Source: Roseomonas sp. OT10 (GTDB lineage Bacteria > Pseudomonadota > Alphaproteobacteria > Acetobacterales > Acetobacteraceae). From it: 64,000 nt of DNA. The notes below the pieces were generated by a model. The model had not been told where the DNA came from, did not search any database, and worked only from the letters and a program-made list of their open reading frames with translations. Below are positions 18,498-26,678 of this stretch, in pieces; position 1 is the stretch's first letter, and every line of letters starts with the position of its first letter. The translations under genes and the position numbers were made by a program. The DNA lies in assembly GCF_020991085.1 (NCBI RefSeq), contig NZ_CP087719.1, positions 3,864,001 to 3,928,000 of the forward strand. The letters run 5' to 3'.

Positions 18498-19706
18498 GGC
18501 CTGTCCTGATGGGGGCGCGGTGAAGCCGGCGCAAGCACCCACCGCCCCCGTCGCCGGCCGCAGCCGCATTCCATCCACATGTTGCGACCCATTTGCAACT
18601 TCCGGACGACGCACGGACCAGCCCGCCAGGGCCAGGGCGATCGCCGCCCCGCCATAGAGGGCCCAGGGCGGTGCCACCCCGGCAAGCGTGCCGGCGAGCA
18701 GCGGCCCGGCCCCGGCCCCGATGTCCCGCCAGGTCGCCTGCCGCGCCAGCGCCGGCACCCGGGCGGCGCCAGGGTTGGCAGCGGCCACGGCCGGGCCGGA
18801 GAGCGGCTGCAACGCGCCGCGCAGCACGATCACCAGGGCTGCCCCGGCCCAGAGCCAGCCCAGCCCCATCCCCAGCAGCCCCAGCGCCGCGCCCGAGGAG
18901 AGCAGCCAGAGCATCCGGGACGCGCCGAAGCGATCGGCCAGCCGGCCGCCCGGCGGGCCGAGCACGATCTCGGCGGCGTAGCGGATCGCCAGGATGGACC
19001 CGACCGCGAGCGCCGCGCCCTGGGGCAGGGCGGCCGCCGCCAGCAGCGCGAAGCCGAAGCCGAACAGCCCGTCCAGCGTCAGCCCCTGCACGAAGCCGTA
19101 CAGGTCCAGCCGCGACGGCAGGGCGAGGCGCGGGCCGCCCGGCCGGTGCCCGTCCGGCACCGTCGGCAGCCCCCGCGCGGCCGCCAGCCCGCCCAGCGAG
19201 AGGACGCCCAGCACCAGGAAGGTGCTGCGCGGCCCGAACTCCTGCGCCACCCAGGCGCCGCCGACGAGGCCCAGCACGGAAGCCGCGGCGACGATCGCGC
19301 GCGCCCGCCCGGCGCGCAGCGACGCACCCTCCCGCACCGCGGTCGGCAGCGCCTGGTTGGCGATGTTCAGCGCGGCGAAGGCCAGGCCCCAGAGCAGTCG
19401 CGCCGCCAGCAGCCCCCAGAGGCCGGACAGGATCGCATAGCCGAAGGCGGCGAGCACGGCGGCCCCCGCCGCAAGGGTGCAGGCCGCCCGCGGCCCCCGC
19501 CGGGCATAGAAACCCGCGACCTGGCTGTATCCGGCGATGCGGACCAGCCGGTTCGCGGCCAGCAGCACCCCGGCCTCGGACAGGGTGACGCCGAACTCCG
19601 CCGCGTGCAGCGGCAGCAGGAGGTAGAGCACCACATCCGCCGGCAGGCCGGCCGCCAGGGTGAGGGCGGCGTATCGCGCGGCGCGGTCGGACTCCGCCGG
19701 CGTCAC
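18498..19706 (-). CDS. MFS transporter, reading through in frame into the nitroreductase
   Basis: About 390 residues of a twelve-helix major facilitator start at GTG 19706 (ALTLAAGLPADVVLYLLLPLHAAEFG). The family motif region is degenerate, with RLVRIAGYSQVAGFYARRGPRA between helices 2 and 3 and RFGASRM-type sequence (ADRFGASRMLWLL) at the centre. The transporter homology stops near GWSVRRPEVAN, but no stop codon follows. The frame passes through about 33 residues of Gly/Ala-rich linker (SQHVDG, ATGAVGACAG) into the nitroreductase Met at 18497. Either the two form one membrane-anchored reductase or the stop codon has been lost. The substrate is unknown. Confidence 0.82.
18581..18599. promoter_or_regulatory. 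19-bp inverted repeat at the MFS-nitroreductase junction
   Basis: GTTGC and GCAAC arms flank nine bases (GTTGCGACCCATTTGCAAC on the plus strand). It lies 84-102 bases upstream of the nitroreductase ATG in a locally AT-richer patch that would otherwise code for the linker between the two domains. On the minus strand TTGCAA with TGGAAT downstream is a weak promoter-like pair. This looks like an operator for an independently controlled nitroreductase, but the regulator is unknown. Confidence 0.35.
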
Positions 19707-20056
19707 CGGGCCAAGCCGACGGCTGGTGCCACGGGCCGCGGCGCGACGCCCCTCCCCGCCCCGGGCGAAGCCAGGCGGATGGGGGAAGCGTCAGGGTCGG
19801 GGCTATGCACGGGTCCACTCCGCCCGAAAGCCCGGAAGCGGCCACGAGACCACGCCGGACCTCCAGAATTCGTCCGGATGACATTCTCGCCCCATGGGAG
19901 CAGGACGGCAAGCCAGGGCGGCGCGGAGCGGGCTCCCTATGGCCGGGCCGGTTCGGCGATCGCCGCACGGCGGGGCCGCCACTCCGGGCTGAGGCCGCAC
20001 CCGCTCCGGGGTGCCAGCACGCCGCAAGCCCCCGGCCGGCTCATACCGGCGACGGG
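19707..20056. other. Non-coding stretch upstream of the MFS gene
   Basis: No gene is supported. It would hold the promoter of the minus-strand MFS/nitroreductase/GNAT transcript. A less GC-rich patch with an EcoRI-like gaattc lies around 19865-19895. It passes directly into repeat copy 1. Confidence 0.5.
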
Positions 20057-20455
20057 ATGACTTGACCCGTTGTGCTGTCGTGTTCCGGCGTTGGACCGGG
20101 AGGGGACGCCGTCCCCTCCCAGACCCTCCCCTGCCGGGGCCACAAGCGGGCCCCGGTCCCCGCTGGGAGTTGGTTCTACGCGGTGGGTGTCAGCCTGCGG
20201 GCTCAACCCTGACGAAACGCGGACAGGCGGGACGCTGAAAGAAACATCAAAGGCGTCAGCGAGTGCTGCGGCCGTACCCGCCGAGGAGCATGGCTCCTCG
20301 GCGCTGTGACCCCGTGTCCGGCTGTCCCGCGGCAGCGCCAAATGGGTCCAGGGCCCGCAGGGTCCTGGCGGAGTGGGGGTACGGGGGCGAGGCAGAGCCT
20401 TGCCCCCGGGGAACGGGCACTACGCCGGCACGGATCAGGGCATCGCGCCGTCCGT
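20057..20455. repeat. Dispersed structured intergenic repeat, copy 1
   Basis: About 400 bases closely similar to 32212-32616 and, more distantly, to 53031-53400. Five ordered hairpins: A 20098-20120 (GGGAGGGGAC/GTCCCCTCCC, loop GCC), B 20134-20156 (CCGGGGCC/GGCCCCGG), C 20280-20302 (GCCGAGGAGC/GCTCCTCGGC, loop ATG), D 20348-20368 (CCAGG...CCTGG) and E 20382-20408 (CGGGGGCGAGGC/GCCTTGCCCCCG). Conserved unpaired boxes include CCCCGCTGGGAGT and GCGGACAGGCGGG. It ends two bases before the stop of the MdtC-like gene, so it forms the 3' UTR of the efflux operon. No open frame is shared among copies. Confidence 0.85.
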
Positions 20456-20456
20456 A

Positions 20457-23400
20457 TCACTCCGCCGCTGCGGCGGCCGTCACGGGATGCGGCGCCTCGC
20501 GCCGGCGCCAGCGGTCGAGGGCGAGGAAGGTGACGGGGGTGATGTAGAGCGTCAGCACCTGGGAGACGAGCAGGCCGCCGATGATGGTCACGCCCAGGGG
20601 CTGGCGCATTTCCGCGCCCGTGCCGAAGCCGATGGCCAGCGGCACCGCGCCCAGCATGGCCGCCAGGGTGGTCATCAGGATCGGCCGGAAGCGTTCGCGG
20701 CAGGCGGCCAAGATGGCGGCTTCCCCGCCTATCCCGTGCAGGCGCTCGTGTTCCAGCGCGAAGTCCACCAGCATGATGCCGTTCTTCTTCACGATGCCCA
20801 TCAGCAGGATCACCCCGATCAGCGCGATCACGCTGAAGGGCAGGCCCGTGGCCAGCAGGGCGAGCAGCGCGCCAAGCCCCGCGGTGGGCAGGGTGGAGAG
20901 GATGGTCAGCGGGTGGATGAAGCTCTCGTAGAGCACGCCGAGCACGATGTAGATCACCAGCAGCGCCGCCAGGATCAGCAGCGGCTGGTCGCGGTTGAAG
21001 TCCTGGAAGGCGGCCGCGCCGCCGCCGAACTGCGCGCGGATGGTCGCCGGCAGCATCGCGTCCCTCTCCGCCTGCTGCACCAGCGCCGTCGCCTGGCCGA
21101 TGGAGACGCCCTCGCCCAGGTTGAAGGTGATGGTGGTGGCGGGGAACTGGCCGCGATGGGTGACGCGCAGCGGCGCGACGTCGCGCTCCACCCGCGCCAC
21201 GGCCCCCAGCGGCACCTGGGTGCCGTCGCGTCCGGGCAGGAAGACGCGGTCCAGCTGCGCCATGTCCTGCTGCAGGGCCGGGTCGATCTCCAGCACCACG
21301 CGGTACTGGTTGCGCGCGCCGTAGAGGGTGGAGACCTGCCGCTGCGAGAAGGCGTTGTTGAAGGCGGCGCTGATCGCCTCCATCCCCACCCCCAGCCGCG
21401 CCGCCGCGTCGCGGTCGATCACCACGCGGCTGACCAGCCCCGCCCGCTCCTGGTCGGAGGAGACGTCGGTGAGGCCGGGCACGCGCCGCAGCGCCTCGAC
21501 CATGGTGTTGGTCCATTCGCGCAGCTCCTCCAGATCCGTGCCGAGCAGCACGTAGGAGGTGTTGGCGTTGCCCTGCCGCCCGCCGATGCGGATGTCCTGC
21601 TGCGCCCAGAGGTAGGTCGCCATGCCCGGCACGGCGAGCAGCGGGCGGCGCAGCCGGTTGATTACCTGCTGCGCCGAGGCGTCGCGCTCCCCCCGCGGCT
21701 TGAGCGCGATGCTCATCTGCCCGGAATTGGTGCCGCCGCCGCCGAAGCCGCCGCCGATCTGGCCGCTGACGTTCAGCACCGCCGGGTCGGCGCGGACGAT
21801 GCGCATCGCCGCCTCCTGCAGCCGGACCATGGTGGCGAAGGAGGTGTCCGGCGCCGCCTGGGTCACGCCGCCGAGCAGATCGATGTCCTGCTCCGGGAAG
21901 AAGCCCTTGGGCACGACCATGTAGAGCCAGACGGTCAGGCCGATGAGCGCCAGGCTGGCCAGCAGCACCAGCCGACGCCAGCGCAGCGCCACCGCCAGGG
22001 AGCGCATGTAGCCCCGCACCAGCGCGCCCATCGCCGCCTCGAAGCCGCGGCCGAAGCGGCCGGGCGGGCGTTCCGGCCCCGGCCGCGCCAGGTGGGCCGC
22101 GATGGTGGGCGTCACCGTCAGCGCCAGCACGGCGGAGACGAGCACGGCGACCGAGAGGGTGACGGAGAACTCCCGGAACATCCGCCCGACGATGCCGCCC
22201 ATGGCCAGCAGCGGGATGAAGACGGCGACCAGGGAGAGGGTGATGGAGACGATGGTGAAGCCGATCTGCCGCGCCCCTTCCATCGCCGCCTCGAAGGGGG
22301 GCATGCCGCGCTCGCGCAGGCGGGCCATGTTCTCGATCATCACGATGGCGTCGTCCACCACGAAGCCGACCGAGACGATCAGCGCCATCAGCGAGAAGTT
22401 GTTCAGCGAGTAGCCCAGCAGCCAGATGACGAACAGCGTCGCCAGCAGGGAGAGCGGCACGGTCACGCTGGCCGCCAGCATCGGCCCCAGGCGGCGCAGG
22501 AACAGCGCGACCACCCCGATGACCAGGGCGATGCTGACCAGCAGGCTCAGCTCCACCTCCTCGACGCTGGCACGGATGGTGCCGGATCGGTCGGTCAGCG
22601 TCTCGATCCGCACGCCGCCGGGCACCCAGCGCTCCAGCTGCGGCAGGGCGGCGCGGATGCCGTCCACCACCTCGATGACGTTGGCATCCGCCTGCTTGTA
22701 GACCAGCAGCAGGATGGAGGGCTGGCCGTTGAACCACCCGGCCTGGCGGCGCGAGCGGGTGGCGTCCGTCACCTCCGCCACCTGGGACAGGCGTACGATC
22801 CGCCCGTCCGTGGTCTTGACCACCAGCGGCGCGTACTCGGCCGCCGTGTTCAGCCGGTCGTTGACGGAAAGGCTGATGGACTGGCCCGGCGTCTCGATGC
22901 TGCCGACCGGCTGGGTGACGTTGGCCGCGGCGATGGCGCCGCGGATGTCGTCCAGCGCGATGCCGGCCGCGGCCGCCGCGTCCGGGTCGACGGCGACGCG
23001 CACGGCGGGCTGGTCGGCGCCCCCCACCTGCACCTGCGCCACGCCCGGCACCTGCGACAGGCGCTGCGCCACGATGCTGTCCGCCACGTCGTAGAGCGCG
23101 GTGCGGGTCAGGGTGGCGGAGGTCATCGCCAGGCTCAGCACCGGCGCGTCGGCGGGGTTCACCTTGCGCACCGTGGGCGGGTTGGGCATGCCGGAGGGAA
23201 GGTCCTGCCGCGCCGCGTTGACCGCCGCCTGCACGTCGCGCGCCACGTCCGCCTGGGTGCGCGACAGGTCGAACTGCAGCACGATGTTGCCGCTGCCGCT
23301 GCCGGCGTTGGACGTCATCTCCGTCAGGCCGCCGATGGCGCCCAGGTGCCGTTCCAGCGGCGCGATCACGGTCGCGGCCAGCGTCTCCGGATTGGCGCCG

Positions 23401-23558
23401 GGCTGGTTCACGCTGACGAAGATGGTCGGCAGGTCCACCCGCGGCATGGAGGAGATCGGCAGGTCGCGCAGCGCCACCAGCCCCGCCATGGCCAGCCCCG
23501 CCGCCAGCAGCAGCGTGGCGATCGGCCGGCGCAGGAAGGGGGCGGAGATCGAGAACAT
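20457..23558 (-). CDS. mdtC: RND multidrug efflux permease (MdtC-like)
   Basis: A 1033-residue inner-membrane proton-driven pump of the HAE-1 RND family, with the usual twelve helices and two large periplasmic loops. It opens MFSISAPFLRRPIATLLLA. The proton-relay region of helix 4 is GFVVDDAIVMIENMARLRERG, with the paired Asp residues. The partner half carries VIALIGVILLMGIVKKNGIMLVDFA in the family position. The porter region TSNAGSGSGNIVLQFDLSRTQ matches MdtC better than AcrB. It starts 12 bases after the MdtB-like stop. In E. coli, MdtB and MdtC form a mixed trimer with MdtA, exporting novobiocin, bile salts and some metals' chelates; substrates here are inferred only. Confidence 0.92.
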   Translation of the reverse strand: MFSISAPFLRRPIATLLLAAGLAMAGLVALRDLPISSMPRVDLPTIFVSVNQPGANPETLAATVIAPLERHLGAIGGLTEMTSNAGSGSGNIVLQFDLSRTQADVARDVQAAVNAARQDLPSGMPNPPTVRKVNPADAPVLSLAMTSATLTRTALYDVADSIVAQRLSQVPGVAQVQVGGADQPAVRVAVDPDAAAAAGIALDDIRGAIAAANVTQPVGSIETPGQSISLSVNDRLNTAAEYAPLVVKTTDGRIVRLSQVAEVTDATRSRRQAGWFNGQPSILLLVYKQADANVIEVVDGIRAALPQLERWVPGGVRIETLTDRSGTIRASVEEVELSLLVSIALVIGVVALFLRRLGPMLAASVTVPLSLLATLFVIWLLGYSLNNFSLMALIVSVGFVVDDAIVMIENMARLRERGMPPFEAAMEGARQIGFTIVSITLSLVAVFIPLLAMGGIVGRMFREFSVTLSVAVLVSAVLALTVTPTIAAHLARPGPERPPGRFGRGFEAAMGALVRGYMRSLAVALRWRRLVLLASLALIGLTVWLYMVVPKGFFPEQDIDLLGGVTQAAPDTSFATMVRLQEAAMRIVRADPAVLNVSGQIGGGFGGGGTNSGQMSIALKPRGERDASAQQVINRLRRPLLAVPGMATYLWAQQDIRIGGRQGNANTSYVLLGTDLEELREWTNTMVEALRRVPGLTDVSSDQERAGLVSRVVIDRDAAARLGVGMEAISAAFNNAFSQRQVSTLYGARNQYRVVLEIDPALQQDMAQLDRVFLPGRDGTQVPLGAVARVERDVAPLRVTHRGQFPATTITFNLGEGVSIGQATALVQQAERDAMLPATIRAQFGGGAAAFQDFNRDQPLLILAALLVIYIVLGVLYESFIHPLTILSTLPTAGLGALLALLATGLPFSVIALIGVILLMGIVKKNGIMLVDFALEHERLHGIGGEAAILAACRERFRPILMTTLAAMLGAVPLAIGFGTGAEMRQPLGVTIIGGLLVSQVLTLYITPVTFLALDRWRRREAPHPVTAAAAAE

Positions 23559-23570
23559 CCGGCCCCGCCC

Positions 23571-26500
23571 CTACTCGGCCGCCGGCAGCGCCGCGCGCGG
23601 GTCCTGCCGCGTCCAGTGCCGGACGGCCCAGCCCCGCACCGCCTCCAGCGCCAGGTAGACCGCGGGGGTGGTGAAGAGCGTCACGAGCTGGCTGAGCAGC
23701 AGCCCGCCGACGATGGACACGCCCAGCGGCAGGCGCAGCTCCGACCCCGTGCCGGATTGCAGCACCAGCGGCAGGGCGCCGAGCAGGGCGGCGGCGGTGG
23801 TCATCATGATCGGGCGGAAGCGCAGCAGCGCCGCCTCGCGGATCGCCTCGCGCGGGGTCATGCCGTGGTCGCGCTGCGCCTCCAGGGCGAAGTCGATCAT
23901 CATGATCGCGTTCTTCTTGACGATGCCCATCAGCAGGATGATGCCGATCATCCCCACCACCGACAGGTCCAGCCCCCACAGCTCCAGCGCCAGCAGCGCC
24001 CCGATCCCCGCGGAGGGCAGGGTGGAGAGGATGGTGATCGGGTGGATCAGGCTCTCGTAGAGCACGCCGAGCACGATGTAGATCACCACCACCGCGGCCA
24101 GGATCAGCCAGGGCTGGCCGGCCAGCGAGCTCTGGAACTCCGCCGCGTCGCCCGCGAAGCGGGTGGCGATGGTCTCCGGCAGGCCGATCTCCCGCGCCGC
24201 GGCGTCCACCGCCGCCACCGCCTCGCCCAGCGACATGCCCTGGTCCAGGTTGAAGCTGATCGTCACCGCCGGGAACTGGTTCTCCCGCGTCACCAGCAGC
24301 GGGCCGCGGGTGCGGGTGAAGGTGGCGATCTCCCCCAGCGGCACCTGCGCCCCGCCGGTGGCGGAGACGTGCACCTGCCCGATCGCGGTGGGGTCGGTGC
24401 GGATGCGGTCGGACGCCTCCAGCACCACGCGGTACTGGTTGCTCTGCCCGTAGATGGTGGAGATCTGGCGCTGGCCGAAGGCGTTGTACAGTGCGTTGTC
24501 CACCGCCTGGATCGTCACGCCCAGCCGCGCCGCCTTGTCGCGGTTGACGGCGATGGCCAGGCGCAGCCCCTCCTCCCGCTGGTCGGTCGCCACGTCGCGC
24601 AACCCGGGCGTGGCGCGCAGCCGCGCCAGCAGCCGCGGCGCCCAGGTGGAGAGCTCGGCCGGATCCGGGTCGGTCATCACCAGCTGGTACTGGGTGTTGC
24701 TGGCCCGGGCGCTGATCTGGATGTCCTGCACCGCCAGCGGGTAGGCTTCGACTCCCGCGATGGCCTCCAGCCGCGGCGTCAGCCGGGCGATCACCGCCTG
24801 GGCGTCGGCGTCGCGCTCCGCGCGCGGGCGCAGCACGGCGGTGATGCGGCCGGTGTTCTGCGCGGGGTTCAGCGCCCCGGCCCCGGCCACCGCGGTCACC
24901 GCCGCCACCGCCGGGTCGGCACGCACCACCTCCGCCACCCGCTGCTGCAGCTCGGCGGAGCGGGCGAAGGACGCGTCCTGCGGCACCTCGGTCGCGATCT
25001 GGATCAGGCCCGTATCCTGCATGGGCAGGAAGCCCTTGGGCATGACGAGGTAGAGCCAGGCGGTCAGCGCCACGGTCAGCCCGGTGGCGAGCAGGGTCAG
25101 CGCCTGGTGCCGCATGGTCACCGCCAGCGCCCGGCCATAGGCGAGGCGCAGCCGCTCGAACCCCGCCTCGAACCGCCGCGACACCCAGCCCGGCCGGTGC
25201 CCGGCGCGCAGCAGCAGGGCGCAGAGCATCGGGGTGAGGGTGAGGGAGACGACCATGGAGACCAGCACGGTCGCGGTCAGGGTCTCGGCGAACTCGCGGA
25301 ACAGCCGGCCCACCACGCCCTCCATGAAGAGCAGCGGGATGAAGACCGCGATCAGCGACAGGGTCAGCGAGATGATGGTGAAGGCGATCTGGCGCGAGCC
25401 CTCGTAGGCGGCGGCGAGCGGCCGCTCCCCCTTCTCGATCAGCCGGACGATGTTCTCGATCATCACGATGGCGTCGTCCACGACGAAGCCGGTCGCGATG
25501 GTCAGCGCCATCAGCGAGAGGTTGTCGAGCGAGTAGCCCATCGCCGACATGATGCCGAAGGTGCCGACGATGGAGAGCGGCAGGGAGATGGCGGGCACCA
25601 GCGTCGCCCGGCCGCTGCCCAGGAACAGCCAGATCACCCCCACCACCAGCGCCACCGCCAGCACCAGGGTCAGCTGCACCTCGTGCACCGAGGCGCGGAT
25701 GGTCTCGGTGCGGTCGGCCACCACCTGCAGCGTCGCGGCCGGCGGGATGGCGGCCTTGAGCTGCGGCAGCAGCGCCTGGATGCGCTCCACCGTCTCCACG
25801 ATGTTCGCCCCCGACTGGCGCTGCACGTCCAGCAGCACGGCGGGGCGGCCGTTGAACCAGGCGCCGTTGCGCTCGTTCTCCAGCGCCTCCACCGCCTCGC
25901 CCACGTCGCGCAGCCGCACGGGGGCGTCGTTCTGCCAGGCGATGATGACGTCGCCGAAGGCCTCGGGGGTGGAGATCTGGTCGTTGGCCAGGATCTGCGC
26001 GGCCTGGCGCGGCCCGTCGAGCGAGCCCTTGGGCGAGTTCTGGTTGGCCGCGACGATGGCCGTGCGCACCGCCTCCAGCCCGATGCCGTAGGCCGCGAGG
26101 CGCTGCGGGTCGACGCGCAGCCGCACCGCCGGGCGCATGTTGCCCTGCACGGTGACGCGCCCCACCCCCGTGGCCTGGGACAGCTTCTGCGCCAGCAGCG
26201 TGTCGGCGAGGTCGGACAGCCGCATGATCGGCAGGCTGTCGGAGGTCAGCGCCAGGGTGAGGATCGGCGGGTCGGCCGGGTTCACCTTGGAATAGACGGG
26301 CGGATAGGGCAGCGAGGAGGGCAGCGTGCCGCGCGCCGCGTCCAGCGCCGCCTGCACGTCCTGCGACGCCTCGTCCAGGCTCTTGTCCAGGCGGAACTGC
26401 AGGGTGATGCGGCTGACGCCCGGCCCGCTGACCGAGGACATGGTCTGCAGGCCCGCGATCTGCGCGAACTGCCGCTCCAGCGGCGCCGCGATCAGCACGG

Positions 26501-26678
26501 CGGCGGTATCGGGCGAGGCGCCGGGAAGCTGGGTCGAGACCTCGATGGTGGGGAAATCCACCTGCGGCAGGGCGGAGACCGGCAGGCGCAGGTAGCCGAG
26601 GATGCCCGCCAGCAGCACCGCGACCGAGAGCAGCGTGGTCGCGACCGGCCGGGCGATGAAGGGGGCGGAGACGTTCAC
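23571..26678 (-). CDS. mdtB: RND multidrug efflux permease (MdtB-like)
   Basis: A 1035-residue RND pump subunit starting MNVSAPFIARPVATTLLSVAV at ATG 26678, which overlaps the adaptor stop by four bases (ATGA). Helix 4 has GFVVDDAIVMIENIVRLIEKG with both relay aspartates, and the second half has GMIGIILLMGIVKKNAIMMIDFA. Its periplasmic domains (SSVSGPGVSRITLQFRLDKS, ANQNSPKGSLDGP) fit MdtB. Two adjacent, clearly different RND genes behind one adaptor is the MdtABC arrangement, where only one subunit type conducts protons efficiently; both here retain the aspartates. Confidence 0.92.
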   Translation of the reverse strand: MNVSAPFIARPVATTLLSVAVLLAGILGYLRLPVSALPQVDFPTIEVSTQLPGASPDTAAVLIAAPLERQFAQIAGLQTMSSVSGPGVSRITLQFRLDKSLDEASQDVQAALDAARGTLPSSLPYPPVYSKVNPADPPILTLALTSDSLPIMRLSDLADTLLAQKLSQATGVGRVTVQGNMRPAVRLRVDPQRLAAYGIGLEAVRTAIVAANQNSPKGSLDGPRQAAQILANDQISTPEAFGDVIIAWQNDAPVRLRDVGEAVEALENERNGAWFNGRPAVLLDVQRQSGANIVETVERIQALLPQLKAAIPPAATLQVVADRTETIRASVHEVQLTLVLAVALVVGVIWLFLGSGRATLVPAISLPLSIVGTFGIMSAMGYSLDNLSLMALTIATGFVVDDAIVMIENIVRLIEKGERPLAAAYEGSRQIAFTIISLTLSLIAVFIPLLFMEGVVGRLFREFAETLTATVLVSMVVSLTLTPMLCALLLRAGHRPGWVSRRFEAGFERLRLAYGRALAVTMRHQALTLLATGLTVALTAWLYLVMPKGFLPMQDTGLIQIATEVPQDASFARSAELQQRVAEVVRADPAVAAVTAVAGAGALNPAQNTGRITAVLRPRAERDADAQAVIARLTPRLEAIAGVEAYPLAVQDIQISARASNTQYQLVMTDPDPAELSTWAPRLLARLRATPGLRDVATDQREEGLRLAIAVNRDKAARLGVTIQAVDNALYNAFGQRQISTIYGQSNQYRVVLEASDRIRTDPTAIGQVHVSATGGAQVPLGEIATFTRTRGPLLVTRENQFPAVTISFNLDQGMSLGEAVAAVDAAAREIGLPETIATRFAGDAAEFQSSLAGQPWLILAAVVVIYIVLGVLYESLIHPITILSTLPSAGIGALLALELWGLDLSVVGMIGIILLMGIVKKNAIMMIDFALEAQRDHGMTPREAIREAALLRFRPIMMTTAAALLGALPLVLQSGTGSELRLPLGVSIVGGLLLSQLVTLFTTPAVYLALEAVRGWAVRHWTRQDPRAALPAAE

